Positions 27,221 through 35,150 of a DNA stretch of 43,503 bases are shown here, in pieces. A model generated the notes under the pieces. That model searched no databases. It was not told the DNA's origin and saw only the letters and a program-made list of their open reading frames with translations. Every line of letters begins with the position of its first letter. Position 1 is the first letter of the stretch. The stretch is from the NCBI GenBank assembly GCA_011523705.1, contig WTGC01000059.1, positions 1 to 43,503 of the forward strand, written 5' to 3'. The stretch is from Chloroflexota bacterium (GTDB lineage Bacteria; Chloroflexota; Anaerolineae; Aggregatilineales; Phototrophicaceae). The position numbers and the translations under genes are program-made.

Positions 27221-27248
27221 ATTATACACGGAAGTCCCCTCACTTCAA
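27221..27248 (-). promoter_or_regulatory. Promoter of the BFN-dnaB operon
   Basis: TTGAAG (27248-27243) and a perfect TATAAT (27226-27221) stand 16 nt apart on the minus strand. Transcription would begin near 27214, giving a 30-nt leader to ATG 27184. Confidence 0.7.
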
Positions 27249-27372
27249 ACATGGGTCAACATTCCGTCGCCCCAATTTTACCCTCTCTGAAACCCGCCCA
27301 AGTAAGGCGCTGCCTACAAATGCGCGCTGGGATTGGATACACTCAACACGGGTTGATACATGGGGAAGTGGT

Positions 27373-28050
27373 GTGCGTGGACTGTTGATGATGCTTGCGG
27401 TGGCGCTGCTGGCGGCCTGCGGGAGCATCCAAGAATTGGTTGTGCCAAAGCAGGCGCCGGAGTTGGGCTTTCGCTATGGCGAATTGCTCTTTGAAGATGG
27501 CTTCGGGAGCGGGGCCGAGTGGCGGACCTACGAATCGGGCGCCGATCTGTTCATTGGCGTTCGCGCAGGCGCCTTCCGGATTGAATTCAGCGGGCGGCAA
27601 TATGTCTGGACGCAGCGTTCTGGCGAGCACCGCAATGTCGTGATTGAAGCGGAAACTGAGCAATCGTCGGATTATGATCACAACGCCTACGGATTGGCTT
27701 GCCGCCTGGATCCTGGCAACAGCGGGCGCGGCTATTTCTTCTTGATCAGCGGCGATGGTCATGCCAGCATTCGCTGGAGCAATGGGCGTTCGCTCGAGCC
27801 GATCGTCGCCGCGGCGCCGTCTGCCCATATCCGGCAAGGGCAGTCCAGCAATCGCTTACGGGTCGTTTGTATAGACGATTATCTGGCGCTTTGGGTCAAT
27901 GGCCAATTCGTAGCCGACGCCCGTGACGGCCGCTCGGGGCAGGGCGAAGTCGGTCTGGCCGGCGTCATGAATTATGCGGGGGAGCGTCTCGCGGTTGATT
28001 TCGATGACATGCGCGTATGGCGCGCCGCTCTTGACAGGCGCGAGTCGTAA
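27373..28050 (+). CDS. Predicted lipoprotein with LamG/concanavalin-like beta-sandwich
   Basis: A signal peptide ends in the lipobox LLAACGS, with C16 the likely lipidated residue. The remaining 200 residues look like a carbohydrate-binding or glucanase-like beta-sandwich: LLFEDGFGSGAEWRTYESGADLF, then YGLACRLDPGNSGRGYFFLISGDGH, LRVVCIDDYLALWVNGQFVA and VDFDDMRVWR. Such domains occur in DUF1080-like proteins of Chloroflexi and Planctomycetes. The start is GTG 27373 with GGGGAAG upstream. The ligand is unknown. Confidence 0.75.
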   Translation: MRGLLMMLAVALLAACGSIQELVVPKQAPELGFRYGELLFEDGFGSGAEWRTYESGADLFIGVRAGAFRIEFSGRQYVWTQRSGEHRNVVIEAETEQSSDYDHNAYGLACRLDPGNSGRGYFFLISGDGHASIRWSNGRSLEPIVAAAPSAHIRQGQSSNRLRVVCIDDYLALWVNGQFVADARDGRSGQGEVGLAGVMNYAGERLAVDFDDMRVWRAALDRRES

Positions 28051-28138
28051 GCGCGCCATTCCCGCCCGCGATCGCAACAGAAGCGGCGCCTCTGCGTATA
28101 GTTGCATGAGGGAGCGGCGCCGAGCATTTGGAAAAAGC

Positions 28139-28978
28139 ATGGGACTGGAAGACACGATAGCGGAAGCGATCGTCATGGCGATGGACGAGCTCGCTGGCAA
28201 TCCGCAGCGCGCGGTGAAGTCGGCGCTCGACTGTGACTCGCCCGCCCAATGGATCAAGCAGGAGACGACCAAGCTGGCGGTCATCGGCGGCGCCGAGATG
28301 GTCGTGCCCGGTTTGCACGCATTCACGATTCCGACCGGCGTCAGCTATCTCTTGCACAAGATGGGTTATATCAGCTGGGGGATTGGCGCGCTCAAAGGCG
28401 CCTATATTGTCGAGACGGAAGCTTATTCCGACCTGCGCAATATCCTGGCGCTGTGGGCGAACGAGTCTGATTTCAACGCCAACATCATCGAGCATTTGGC
28501 GATTTCCTTTGATGCCTTGCGCTGGGCGCTTTCCGATGAGGGTCAAGCGGCGATGCCGGACCTGCTTGAGGCATCGGTCGATGAAACGACATTGCGCACT
28601 TACCATATCCTCCAGAAGCTGGCAGAGAATTTCGTCGCCGGCGATGAACGGGGCTACGCGATCGCCGGGGCGATGTTGGGCGCGGAAGAGGCGGCTCTAC
28701 TGCTCGATGCCGGCAGAGCGAAAGTGAAGCATCTGAATTGCGAAGTGATGCTGACGCGACCGCTGGGGCGGAAGATCAGCCGGCGTCTGGCTTACAAGCT
28801 TGCGTCGCGGATTAGCGCGCGCGTGCCGGCGAAGATGATCGTCGGCTTCATCCCGGTCGCCGGGGCGATTGTCAACGCCTTCCTCAATGTGCAGACGATC
28901 CAGAGCATGGCCGACGCGGCCGAAAAGTACTACGATCGCCGTCTGCAGCGCGCGCATCTGGAAGCGGCGATTCCTTAA
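28139..28978 (+). CDS. EcsC-family protein
   Basis: This 279-aa protein has the pattern of the EcsC family: ETTKLAVIGGAEMVVPGLHAF, then a glycine-rich helical centre (GYISWGIGALKGAY) and GFIPVAGAIVNAFLNVQTIQSM near the end. EcsC-type proteins are membrane-associated and of unclear role; the name comes from a gene next to an ABC exporter in Bacillus. No exporter is adjacent here. ATG 28139 has GGAAAA upstream. It is convergent with the TIR gene. Confidence 0.7.
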   Translation: MGLEDTIAEAIVMAMDELAGNPQRAVKSALDCDSPAQWIKQETTKLAVIGGAEMVVPGLHAFTIPTGVSYLLHKMGYISWGIGALKGAYIVETEAYSDLRNILALWANESDFNANIIEHLAISFDALRWALSDEGQAAMPDLLEASVDETTLRTYHILQKLAENFVAGDERGYAIAGAMLGAEEAALLLDAGRAKVKHLNCEVMLTRPLGRKISRRLAYKLASRISARVPAKMIVGFIPVAGAIVNAFLNVQTIQSMADAAEKYYDRRLQRAHLEAAIP

Positions 28979-28984
28979 GTTGAA

Positions 28985-29869
28985 TTAGCGATATCCTTCC
29001 GCCGCGCGCAGCTCGCCGATTATCTCCAGCACGATCGATTTGAAGGCTTCCAGTTTCTCGGCGCTGCTCAGGTGAACCAGGGCAAGCGACGGTCGGCCCT
29101 TTGTTTTCTCCGCTTTGAAGCGCTGCTTTTTTGGCAGCAGGTGGTTCAGTTGCCGCAGCGTGGCGGCGCGGACGCGCTTGCGGTCGAAGGGTTTGTGGGC
29201 GGCCAAGCGATCCAGCGAGATCTGGGCGGACGGCTTTCGGCGATATGCCCGCACTGAGAATATCGTCACCAACTTTCCGTTCAGATCGACACGCGCGTGA
29301 AAGCCCGGAGTGGTCGCCCCGCCAAAAGCCACTTCATCGGCAACGCCCCGCGCCCAATGGAAAAGATCGCGCGCGACAAGCGAGGCGATATCACCGGCGG
29401 GCAACTGCTCGACAAAGGGGAAGAAATTGGCTTCGACGGGATTCCTCGAGATGGTTGAAATGGCCTGCGGATTTGTGTCTTGGTCAGGTTGAAGCGCGCT
29501 CCTGATGGAATCGACGAGCTTCGCCATGCCGGCGGCGGGCTTGTGGCGCAGATCACAATACTGTATGTTGATGAGATGCAGAGGAATCAGAATATCAGCG
29601 ACCAGAGCGGTGAACACTGGCTTGCGCAGCTGCCAGGCGTAGAGGCATTCGCGCTCCACCCAGACTGAACTCGCGCTTGCCTTTGAGAGCACGATGACCA
29701 TCGCGTCGCAGCGTTGGATGCCCGCCTGAATCTCGCAAAGCCAGTCGGCGCCGCCGCGGATGTTCTCAAAATCAACCCAGACGTTGATTCCCGCGCGTTT
29801 CAGCGAGTCGGCGATGAAGAGGGTTTCATCGCTGTCTTGATTGCTATGGCTGATGAAGACTTTGGGCAT
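28985..29869 (-). CDS. TIR-domain protein with unrecognised C-terminal domain
   Basis: Residues 1 to about 130 are a TIR domain: KVFISHSNQDSDETLFIADSL, VWVDFENIRGG, CDAMVIVLSKASASSVWVERE. The catalytic glutamate expected for NAD+ cleavage fits E74, four residues after W70. The remaining 160 residues are basic and not recognised; they include FHWARGVADEVAFGG and a lysine-rich LLPKKQRFKAEKTKG stretch. Bacterial TIR proteins often act in antiphage defence or NAD+ depletion. No defence partner gene is seen alongside, so this may be a lone signalling or effector protein. Confidence 0.85.
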   Translation of the reverse strand: MPKVFISHSNQDSDETLFIADSLKRAGINVWVDFENIRGGADWLCEIQAGIQRCDAMVIVLSKASASSVWVERECLYAWQLRKPVFTALVADILIPLHLINIQYCDLRHKPAAGMAKLVDSIRSALQPDQDTNPQAISTISRNPVEANFFPFVEQLPAGDIASLVARDLFHWARGVADEVAFGGATTPGFHARVDLNGKLVTIFSVRAYRRKPSAQISLDRLAAHKPFDRKRVRAATLRQLNHLLPKKQRFKAEKTKGRPSLALVHLSSAEKLEAFKSIVLEIIGELRAAEGYR

Positions 29870-29889
29870 GGCGTCTCGACTGGCCTGGA

Positions 29890-31083
29890 TCAGCCTTGGT
29901 TTTCGGCGCCGTAGCGCTTGATGACATCGCGCGCCACCACCATGCGGTGCACCTCGGAGGCGCCGTCATAGATGCGGAAGGCGCGCGCTTTTTCGTACCA
30001 GCCCGAGAGAGGCAGATCGCGCGAGATGCCGCGTCCGCCGCAGATTTGGACGCAGCGGTCAAGCACGCGCGACACGATCTCCGAAACTTGCACCTTGGCG
30101 ATGGAGGTTTCGACGCGCGCTTGCTCGCCCTGCGCCAGCAGCCAAGCCGCTTCCTGAATTAGCAGCCGCCCCATCTTCAACTCCATCTCCGAATCAGCCA
30201 GCATCCATTGGATCGACTGGTGGCTGGTCAGCGCGCCGCCAAAAGCCTCGCGCTCGGCGGCATAGTCCGTCGCGATTTCGAGGGCGCGCTGGGCGATACC
30301 GGTCCAGCGCATGCAGTGGGTCAAGCGGGCTGGACCCAGTCGCGATTGCGCCAGCATAAAGCCTTGACCTGCTTCGCCCAGGATGGCGCTATCGGGCAGG
30401 CGCACATCTTCGTAAAGAATCTCGACGTGCCCGCCGAAGTCCTTCGTGCCCATCACCGGCACATCACGCAAGATCTTGATGCCAGGCGTCTCTCGCGGCG
30501 CTAGGAACTGCGTGCAGCCTTGATAGGGATGCACGGCCGGATCAGTGACCGCCATGATGATGAAAAAGTCGGCGATTTCTCCGTTGGTCGTGAGCCATTT
30601 ATGCCCGTTGATGACCCAGTCGCCGCCATCGCGGTCGGCGCGCGTTTGAATCATGCGCGGGTCGCTGCCAGCGCCGGGCGGCGGTTCGGTCATGGAAAAG
30701 GCGGAGAAAGTATCGCCATTGGCCAGCGGCACGAGGTAGCGTTCCGTTTGCGCCTCGTCCGCCCAGTTGTGCAGCAGGTGCATATTGCCTTCATCGGGCG
30801 CCGCGCAATGGATGGCCAACGGACCCAGCATGCTGCGCCCGGCCGCTTCAAAAACGGGCACGATCTCCTGGATGTTCAAGCCCATTCCACCCCAGGCTTT
30901 GGGCATGGTCGGCGCCCAGAGCTTGGCCGCTCTCGCCTTGGCGCGCAATTCTTGCAGGATGTCCGCGTTCAGGTCCGTGTTCGTCCGCAGCAGCTCCGTC
31001 TCAACTGGTAGGACTTCATCGTCGACGAATTGGCGGACGCGGTGGGCAATCGCTTCGACGTGGCGCGGAATGGAGAAATCCAT
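29890..31083 (-). CDS. Acyl-CoA dehydrogenase
   Basis: This is a FAD-dependent acyl-CoA dehydrogenase of 397 aa, introducing a double bond into a CoA thioester. Order of parts: helical N-terminus (SIPRHVEAIAHRVRQFVDDE); central FAD/substrate region (FSAFSMTEPPPGAGSDPRM, then DWVINGHKWLTTNGEIADFF); C-terminal helices with CVQICGGRGISRDLPLSGWYEKAR and IYDGASEVHRMVVAR. ATG 31083. It resembles long-chain or ACAD10/11-like members, but the chain length preferred is not readable. It stands alone, opposite the nucleoside hydrolases. Confidence 0.93.
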   Translation of the reverse strand: MDFSIPRHVEAIAHRVRQFVDDEVLPVETELLRTNTDLNADILQELRAKARAAKLWAPTMPKAWGGMGLNIQEIVPVFEAAGRSMLGPLAIHCAAPDEGNMHLLHNWADEAQTERYLVPLANGDTFSAFSMTEPPPGAGSDPRMIQTRADRDGGDWVINGHKWLTTNGEIADFFIIMAVTDPAVHPYQGCTQFLAPRETPGIKILRDVPVMGTKDFGGHVEILYEDVRLPDSAILGEAGQGFMLAQSRLGPARLTHCMRWTGIAQRALEIATDYAAEREAFGGALTSHQSIQWMLADSEMELKMGRLLIQEAAWLLAQGEQARVETSIAKVQVSEIVSRVLDRCVQICGGRGISRDLPLSGWYEKARAFRIYDGASEVHRMVVARDVIKRYGAENQG

Positions 31084-31243
31084 TGGCTAGGACCTTTTGA
31101 GATTCAGAATCAGTGCTCGGCGCGAGTATACCATAGGGCGGATCGCGCCAGGCGAATGTCTGGTCGCGCATTGTGCTGGCGCGTCGTCAGTTTGTGCCGG
31201 CATCAGGCATCCGCTATACTCGTCGAGATTCAAGGAGATGCCC

Positions 31244-32167
31244 ATGCGAAAATTTGTCATCGACACCGACTCCGCCTGCGATGACGCTGTCGCCTTGGTC
31301 ATGGCGCTCCGGCAACCGGACATCGACGTCAAGGCGATCACGGTGGTTGGTGGCAACGTGCCTGTGCCGCTGGGCGTTCAGAATGCGCTTTACACCGTTG
31401 AGCTTTGCGGCGCTGACGCACCGGTGTTTGCTGGCTGCGCCAAGCCGCTGCTGCGCGATCTGGAGACGGCGCAGGATTTGCACGGGCACTCCGGATTGGG
31501 CGATATCGGCTTGCCCTTGCAGGGACGGATACCGGCGAATGGTCATGCCGCCGATGTGCTGCGTGATGTCATCAATTCGAACGCCGGCGATATCACCTTG
31601 GTGGCGCTGGGACCTTTGACCAATGTCGCGCTTGCTTTGCTGCGCGAGCCGGAACTGGCGCAGCGGGTATCCCACTGTTGGATTATGGGCGGCATCGGCG
31701 CGGGCCACGGCAATGTGACGCCGACGGCGGAATACAACATCTGGGTGGATCCGGAGGCGGCCAAAATCGTTTACGAGTCGGGCATGAAGATGACCATGGT
31801 TGGCTGGGATATCTCCTGGAAATACGCCACCTTTGATGCCGAGCAAGCCGACGAGATCCGCCGCATCGGCACGGCGCTGGCGGAGTTTGTTATTGACATC
31901 CAACCCCCCCTGACCGAATTCTCAATGACGGAGAACGCGCTGGCCGGATTTGACTTGCCGGATCCGATCACGATGGCGGCGGCGATCGACCCGAATATCG
32001 CCCAATACAAAGACTACCGGGTGGACGTCACGACCGGGGAGGGCTTGGCGCGCGGGATTACGGTGGTGGATGTGCTCGGCGTCAGCAAGAAAGCGCCACA
32101 GATGAGGGTGGCGACCAGCGCCAATCGCGCCGCTTTTGTCGACATGCTGAAGCGCAGCGTTTCCTAA
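31244..32167 (+). CDS. Inosine-uridine nucleoside hydrolase, copy 1
   Basis: This enzyme hydrolyses ribonucleosides to ribose and base. The calcium-binding aspartates lie in the N-terminal FVIDTDSACDDAVALVMAL (canonical DTDxxxDD). ALGPLTNVALALL, WIMGGIGAGHGNVTPTAEYNIWVDPEAA and the WDISWKYATF loop are family features. It has 307 aa. ATG 31244 lies 6 nt after AAGGAG; an ATG at 31238 abuts it and is unlikely. It is paralogous to the gene at 32682, from which it differs mainly before residue 265. The base specificity is unknown. Confidence 0.92.
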   Translation: MRKFVIDTDSACDDAVALVMALRQPDIDVKAITVVGGNVPVPLGVQNALYTVELCGADAPVFAGCAKPLLRDLETAQDLHGHSGLGDIGLPLQGRIPANGHAADVLRDVINSNAGDITLVALGPLTNVALALLREPELAQRVSHCWIMGGIGAGHGNVTPTAEYNIWVDPEAAKIVYESGMKMTMVGWDISWKYATFDAEQADEIRRIGTALAEFVIDIQPPLTEFSMTENALAGFDLPDPITMAAAIDPNIAQYKDYRVDVTTGEGLARGITVVDVLGVSKKAPQMRVATSANRAAFVDMLKRSVS

Positions 32168-32201
32168 GCTGGCGAGAAACGCTCTGGGAATCATTAAGAG
32201 T

Positions 32202-32229
32202 GGGCGAGCCACCGGCTCGCCCCTACAAC
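32202..32229. repeat. Dispersed GGGCGAG palindrome inside duplication copy 1
   Basis: GGGCGAGCC and GGCTCGCCC arms surround ACC, followed by CTACAAC. The same element recurs at 33640-33667 because both lie inside the duplicated block. Confidence 0.8.
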
Positions 32230-32265
32230 AGAAATGCTTGAGTGTGGAGAGTTCCTTTCGCGCCG

Positions 32266-32601
32266 CTAATCCTCGCGGGTGGCGTCGAGCGGGACAGAGC
32301 CGTGCCCGGCGAATCCGCTGCCCGGGTTGGGGATGACCAGTTTCGTGCCGCCGTAGAGCCTGATCGGTTCGTCGCCCAGGTTTGCCAGGATGATCTCGGC
32401 GACGCTGGTCTCGTAGCGCCGCGCGATGCTGTACAAGGTTTCGCCGCGTTCAACGACATGGACGACCGCCGGTGGATGCTTGAAGGTCCTCTGCTCGGGC
32501 CAGCCATTGACGCGCGCAAGTCTGTTGAGCGCTTGGCCAACAAATGGTCGCGTTCGCAATTTGTCGAACGAAGAGACGACCGTATCGAACAGAGCGATCA
32601 A
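32266..32601 (-). pseudogene. Truncated C-terminal remnant of a LysM protein
   Basis: The last 90 or so codons match the C-terminus of the LysM protein at 33704-34981, including VHVVERGETLYSIARRYETS and LANLGDEPIRLYGGTKLVIP. The signal peptide and first 300 or more residues are absent. The new N-terminal codons (to about 32536) come from unrelated sequence, so no secreted product is expected. It is the left-over half of the tandem duplication. Confidence 0.85.
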
Positions 32602-32681
32602 CCGCGGGTGGTTTGGTAGCGCGGCGGATTTGCGCCGAAAATAGGCATCAACTGTACTAGCCGAGATTCAAGGAGAAGCCC

Positions 32682-33605
32682 ATGCGAAACTTCATCATCG
32701 ATACGGATACCGCCTCTGACGATGCGGTGGCGCTGGTGATGGCGATGCGGCAGCCAGATATCGACGTCAAAGCGATCACGGTGGTCGCTGGCAATGTGCC
32801 CTTGCCCATGGCGTTGCAGAACGCGCTATTCACGGTCGAATTGTGCGGCGCCGAAACGCCGGTATACGCTGGCTGCGCCAAGCCGCTGTTGCGCGAACTG
32901 GAGACGGCGCAGGATGTGCATGGCCGCGATGGCATGGGCGATATAGGCTTGCCCTTGCATGGTCGTGAGCCGGCAGATGGACACGCCGCCGACATGCTGC
33001 GCAAGCTCATCAACGCCAACGCCGGCGACATCACCTTGGTGACGCTGGGTCCCTTGACCAATGTCGCGCTCGCTTTGCTGCGCGAGCCAGAATTAGCGGG
33101 GCACGTCTCGCATTGCTACATCATGGGCGGCATCGGCTCGGGGCATGGCAACGTGACGCCGACTGCGGAATACAACATCTGGGTCGATCCGGAAGCGGCC
33201 AAGATCGTATTCGAATCTGGCATGGCGATGACGATGGTGGGCTGGGATATCTCCTGGAAGTATGCCACCTTCGACGCCGAAGAAGCCGCCGAAATCCGCC
33301 GTATCGGAACGCCACTGGCGGAATTCGTTGTTGATATCCAGGCAACCTTGACCGAATTTTCAATGACGGAGAACGCGCTGGCGGGCTTTGACCTACCCGA
33401 TCCGATCACGATGGCGGCGGCAATTGACCCGGGAGTCGCCGAATATAAGGACTACCGGGTCGAGGTAACGACCAGGGAGGGCTTGGCGCGCGGGATTACG
33501 GTGGTGGATGTGCTCGGCGTCAGCAAGAAAGCGCCACAGATGAGGGTGGCGACCAGCGCCAATCGCGCCGCTTTTGTCGACATGCTGAAGCGCAGCGTTT
33601 CCTAA
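32682..33605 (+). CDS. Inosine-uridine nucleoside hydrolase, copy 2
   Basis: This is a second hydrolase of 307 aa with the same architecture. FIIDTDTASDDAVALVMAM holds the metal site; YIMGGIGSGHGNVTPTAEYN and WDISWKYATF follow. The ribosome site is AAGGAG 7 nt before ATG 32682. Compared with copy 1, substitutions are scattered through residues 1-264, while the last 40 or so residues are identical. The frame is intact and substitutions such as V/I and Y/F are conservative, so both copies are probably functional. Confidence 0.92.
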   Translation: MRNFIIDTDTASDDAVALVMAMRQPDIDVKAITVVAGNVPLPMALQNALFTVELCGAETPVYAGCAKPLLRELETAQDVHGRDGMGDIGLPLHGREPADGHAADMLRKLINANAGDITLVTLGPLTNVALALLREPELAGHVSHCYIMGGIGSGHGNVTPTAEYNIWVDPEAAKIVFESGMAMTMVGWDISWKYATFDAEEAAEIRRIGTPLAEFVVDIQATLTEFSMTENALAGFDLPDPITMAAAIDPGVAEYKDYRVEVTTREGLARGITVVDVLGVSKKAPQMRVATSANRAAFVDMLKRSVS

Positions 33606-33639
33606 GCTGGCGAGAAACGCTCTGGGAATCATTAAGAGT

Positions 33640-33667
33640 GGGCGAGCCACCGGCTCGCCCCTACAAC
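33640..33667. repeat. Dispersed GGGCGAG palindrome inside duplication copy 2
   Basis: It has the same sequence as the element at 32202-32229. It sits in the gap between the convergent hydrolase and LysM genes and could terminate or shield both transcripts. Confidence 0.8.
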
Positions 33668-33703
33668 AGAAATGCTTGAGTGTGGAGAGTTCCTTTCGCG
33701 CCG

Positions 33704-34981
33704 CTAATCCTCGCGGGTGGCGTCGAGCGGGACAGAGCCGTGCCCGGCGAATCCGCTGCCCGGGTTGGGGATGACCAGTTTCGTGCCGCCGTAGAGCCTG
33801 ATCGGTTCGTCGCCCAGGTTTGCCAGGATGATCTCGGCGACGCTGGTCTCGTAGCGCCGCGCGATGCTGTACAAGGTTTCGCCGCGTTCAACGACATGGA
33901 CGACCGCCGGTGGATGCCTGAAAGTCTTCTGCTCGGGCCAGCCGTTGACGCGCGCAAGGCTGTTGAGCGCTTCTTGCGCGCGCTGGCCGCGGGCTTGCTC
34001 CGATTCAGAAGCGGGTAGTGCGCCGCTCCAATCGAGCACCTGCAGTTCTCGGTCAGCCCGGCGCCCAAGGATGGCGATGACGCTTTCGCCCTGCTGCGCC
34101 GTTCCGCCGAATATGGTCGTCACTTTGCCGCGGTGCACGGTCAGGCTGAGCGCGTTGTGATGCACCTGCTGAAAGGTGACCAGCGAGCCGACGTGAATAT
34201 CAACGCCGTTTACCGTGAGATTGACCGGTCGGTCTTCCGGCGTCTGAATCGCGACCATCGCTTCGGCTTGTTCGCAGGCGGGATATTCGGCGCTGGTCGC
34301 CATGGAAAGCGCTTGAAAGGGGAAAGCGGCGCCGATGCCAATCGCAGGAAGCGAATCCATCGCCTTCAAGCGCGCCACGTTTTCGCGTTGCACCCAGGCA
34401 ATTTTTCCGTCGTTCACGACGCGCAGCCAATCTCCGGTGTCGTCGAAGGCATCGACCAGCAGGAGTTCATCGACCGCGGCCGACCCAACTGGCTCGGGAA
34501 TAATGCCGGGATTCTTGAATAGCGTCGTTTCGACCAAGGCGGCGGTGCTCAGCGGGTCGACAATGCGCGCGACCTTCGCCGGGTCGGTATTATTGACGAC
34601 CTCGGCGGCGCCGGCCAGCAGGATCAAAATGCCAGGTCCCTTATAAGTTCGCGGATACTTGGCGCCGAGATGGAGAATCGCCAAGCCCCAGCGCCCCCGC
34701 TCGAGATCCAAGCCTCCCGATCGCATGCTTGTCAGGCCGGCGACAGAAGCGCGCTGAGAAGGACGGCTGAAATCCTCCAATTGCGAATCGTCCGCCGCGC
34801 TGGCTTCCACCAGCGGATGGCTGTAGCAAAGGCTGTCCCGTTCCAGATCGGCGCAGTTTGGAGCGATGCTGGCAAGCGCGTCATCCACCGCCGCGCGGCA
34901 GAGATCGTCTTGCGCCAGCAGCGGGACAAAGCGCACCGACGCGAGAAGGACTAGCATAGCGATGAGACGAATGATCGCCAC
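33704..34981 (-). CDS. Secreted LysM-domain protein
   Basis: A signal peptide (AIIRLIAMLVLLASVRFVPLLAQ) leads to a large extracellular part. An SH3b-like stretch (LLVDAFDDTGDWLRVVNDGKIAWVQRE) lies in the middle, and a C-terminal LysM domain (VVERGETLYSIARRYETSVAEIILANL, then LVIP) probably binds peptidoglycan or chitin-like glycan. I take GTG 34981 as start; ATG 34957 inside the signal peptide is the alternative, and neither has a strong ribosome site. The length is 425 aa. Its 3' end is duplicated at 32266-32535. Confidence 0.78.
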   Translation of the reverse strand: MAIIRLIAMLVLLASVRFVPLLAQDDLCRAAVDDALASIAPNCADLERDSLCYSHPLVEASAADDSQLEDFSRPSQRASVAGLTSMRSGGLDLERGRWGLAILHLGAKYPRTYKGPGILILLAGAAEVVNNTDPAKVARIVDPLSTAALVETTLFKNPGIIPEPVGSAAVDELLLVDAFDDTGDWLRVVNDGKIAWVQRENVARLKAMDSLPAIGIGAAFPFQALSMATSAEYPACEQAEAMVAIQTPEDRPVNLTVNGVDIHVGSLVTFQQVHHNALSLTVHRGKVTTIFGGTAQQGESVIAILGRRADRELQVLDWSGALPASESEQARGQRAQEALNSLARVNGWPEQKTFRHPPAVVHVVERGETLYSIARRYETSVAEIILANLGDEPIRLYGGTKLVIPNPGSGFAGHGSVPLDATRED

Positions 34982-35150
34982 TCTTGAATCAGCTTTCAAC
35001 AGACAGATTCGGCGTCCATCTATGCTATCACAGCCGCAGGCCGTCGGCGAGAAGGTCGGCTGCGCACTCACTGATGCCTGCGCCTATCTTGCGCGGGTGG
35101 CACTTGCCACGCAAGAGGCGACGCGTCTATGTCCAGCCCGCCCCGGTAAT

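Larger units (their letters stand above)
31205..32535. repeat. Upstream copy of a 1.3-kb tandem duplication
   Basis: This block matches 32643-33973 at a constant offset of 1438 bp. It holds the ribosome site and whole frame of a nucleoside hydrolase, the following palindrome, and the 3' third of a LysM gene. Boundaries are by eye. From about 32037 to 32477 I see no mismatch with 33475-33915, whereas the rest of the hydrolase gene differs at many sites. Confidence 0.9.
32643..33973. repeat. Downstream copy of the 1.3-kb tandem duplication
   Basis: This copy runs from just before the second hydrolase gene to inside the intact LysM gene. Homology to copy 1 fades near 33973, where the LysM frame continues to its signal peptide. 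Because this copy is joined to the whole LysM gene, it is probably the parental arrangement at that end. Confidence 0.88.

Noticed and set aside
32536..32640. Insertion element at the duplication junction
   Set aside because: The junction sequence includes a short TTCGACAAA-like stretch known from REP-type repeats, but no terminal repeats or transposase are present and the piece is only about 100 bp.
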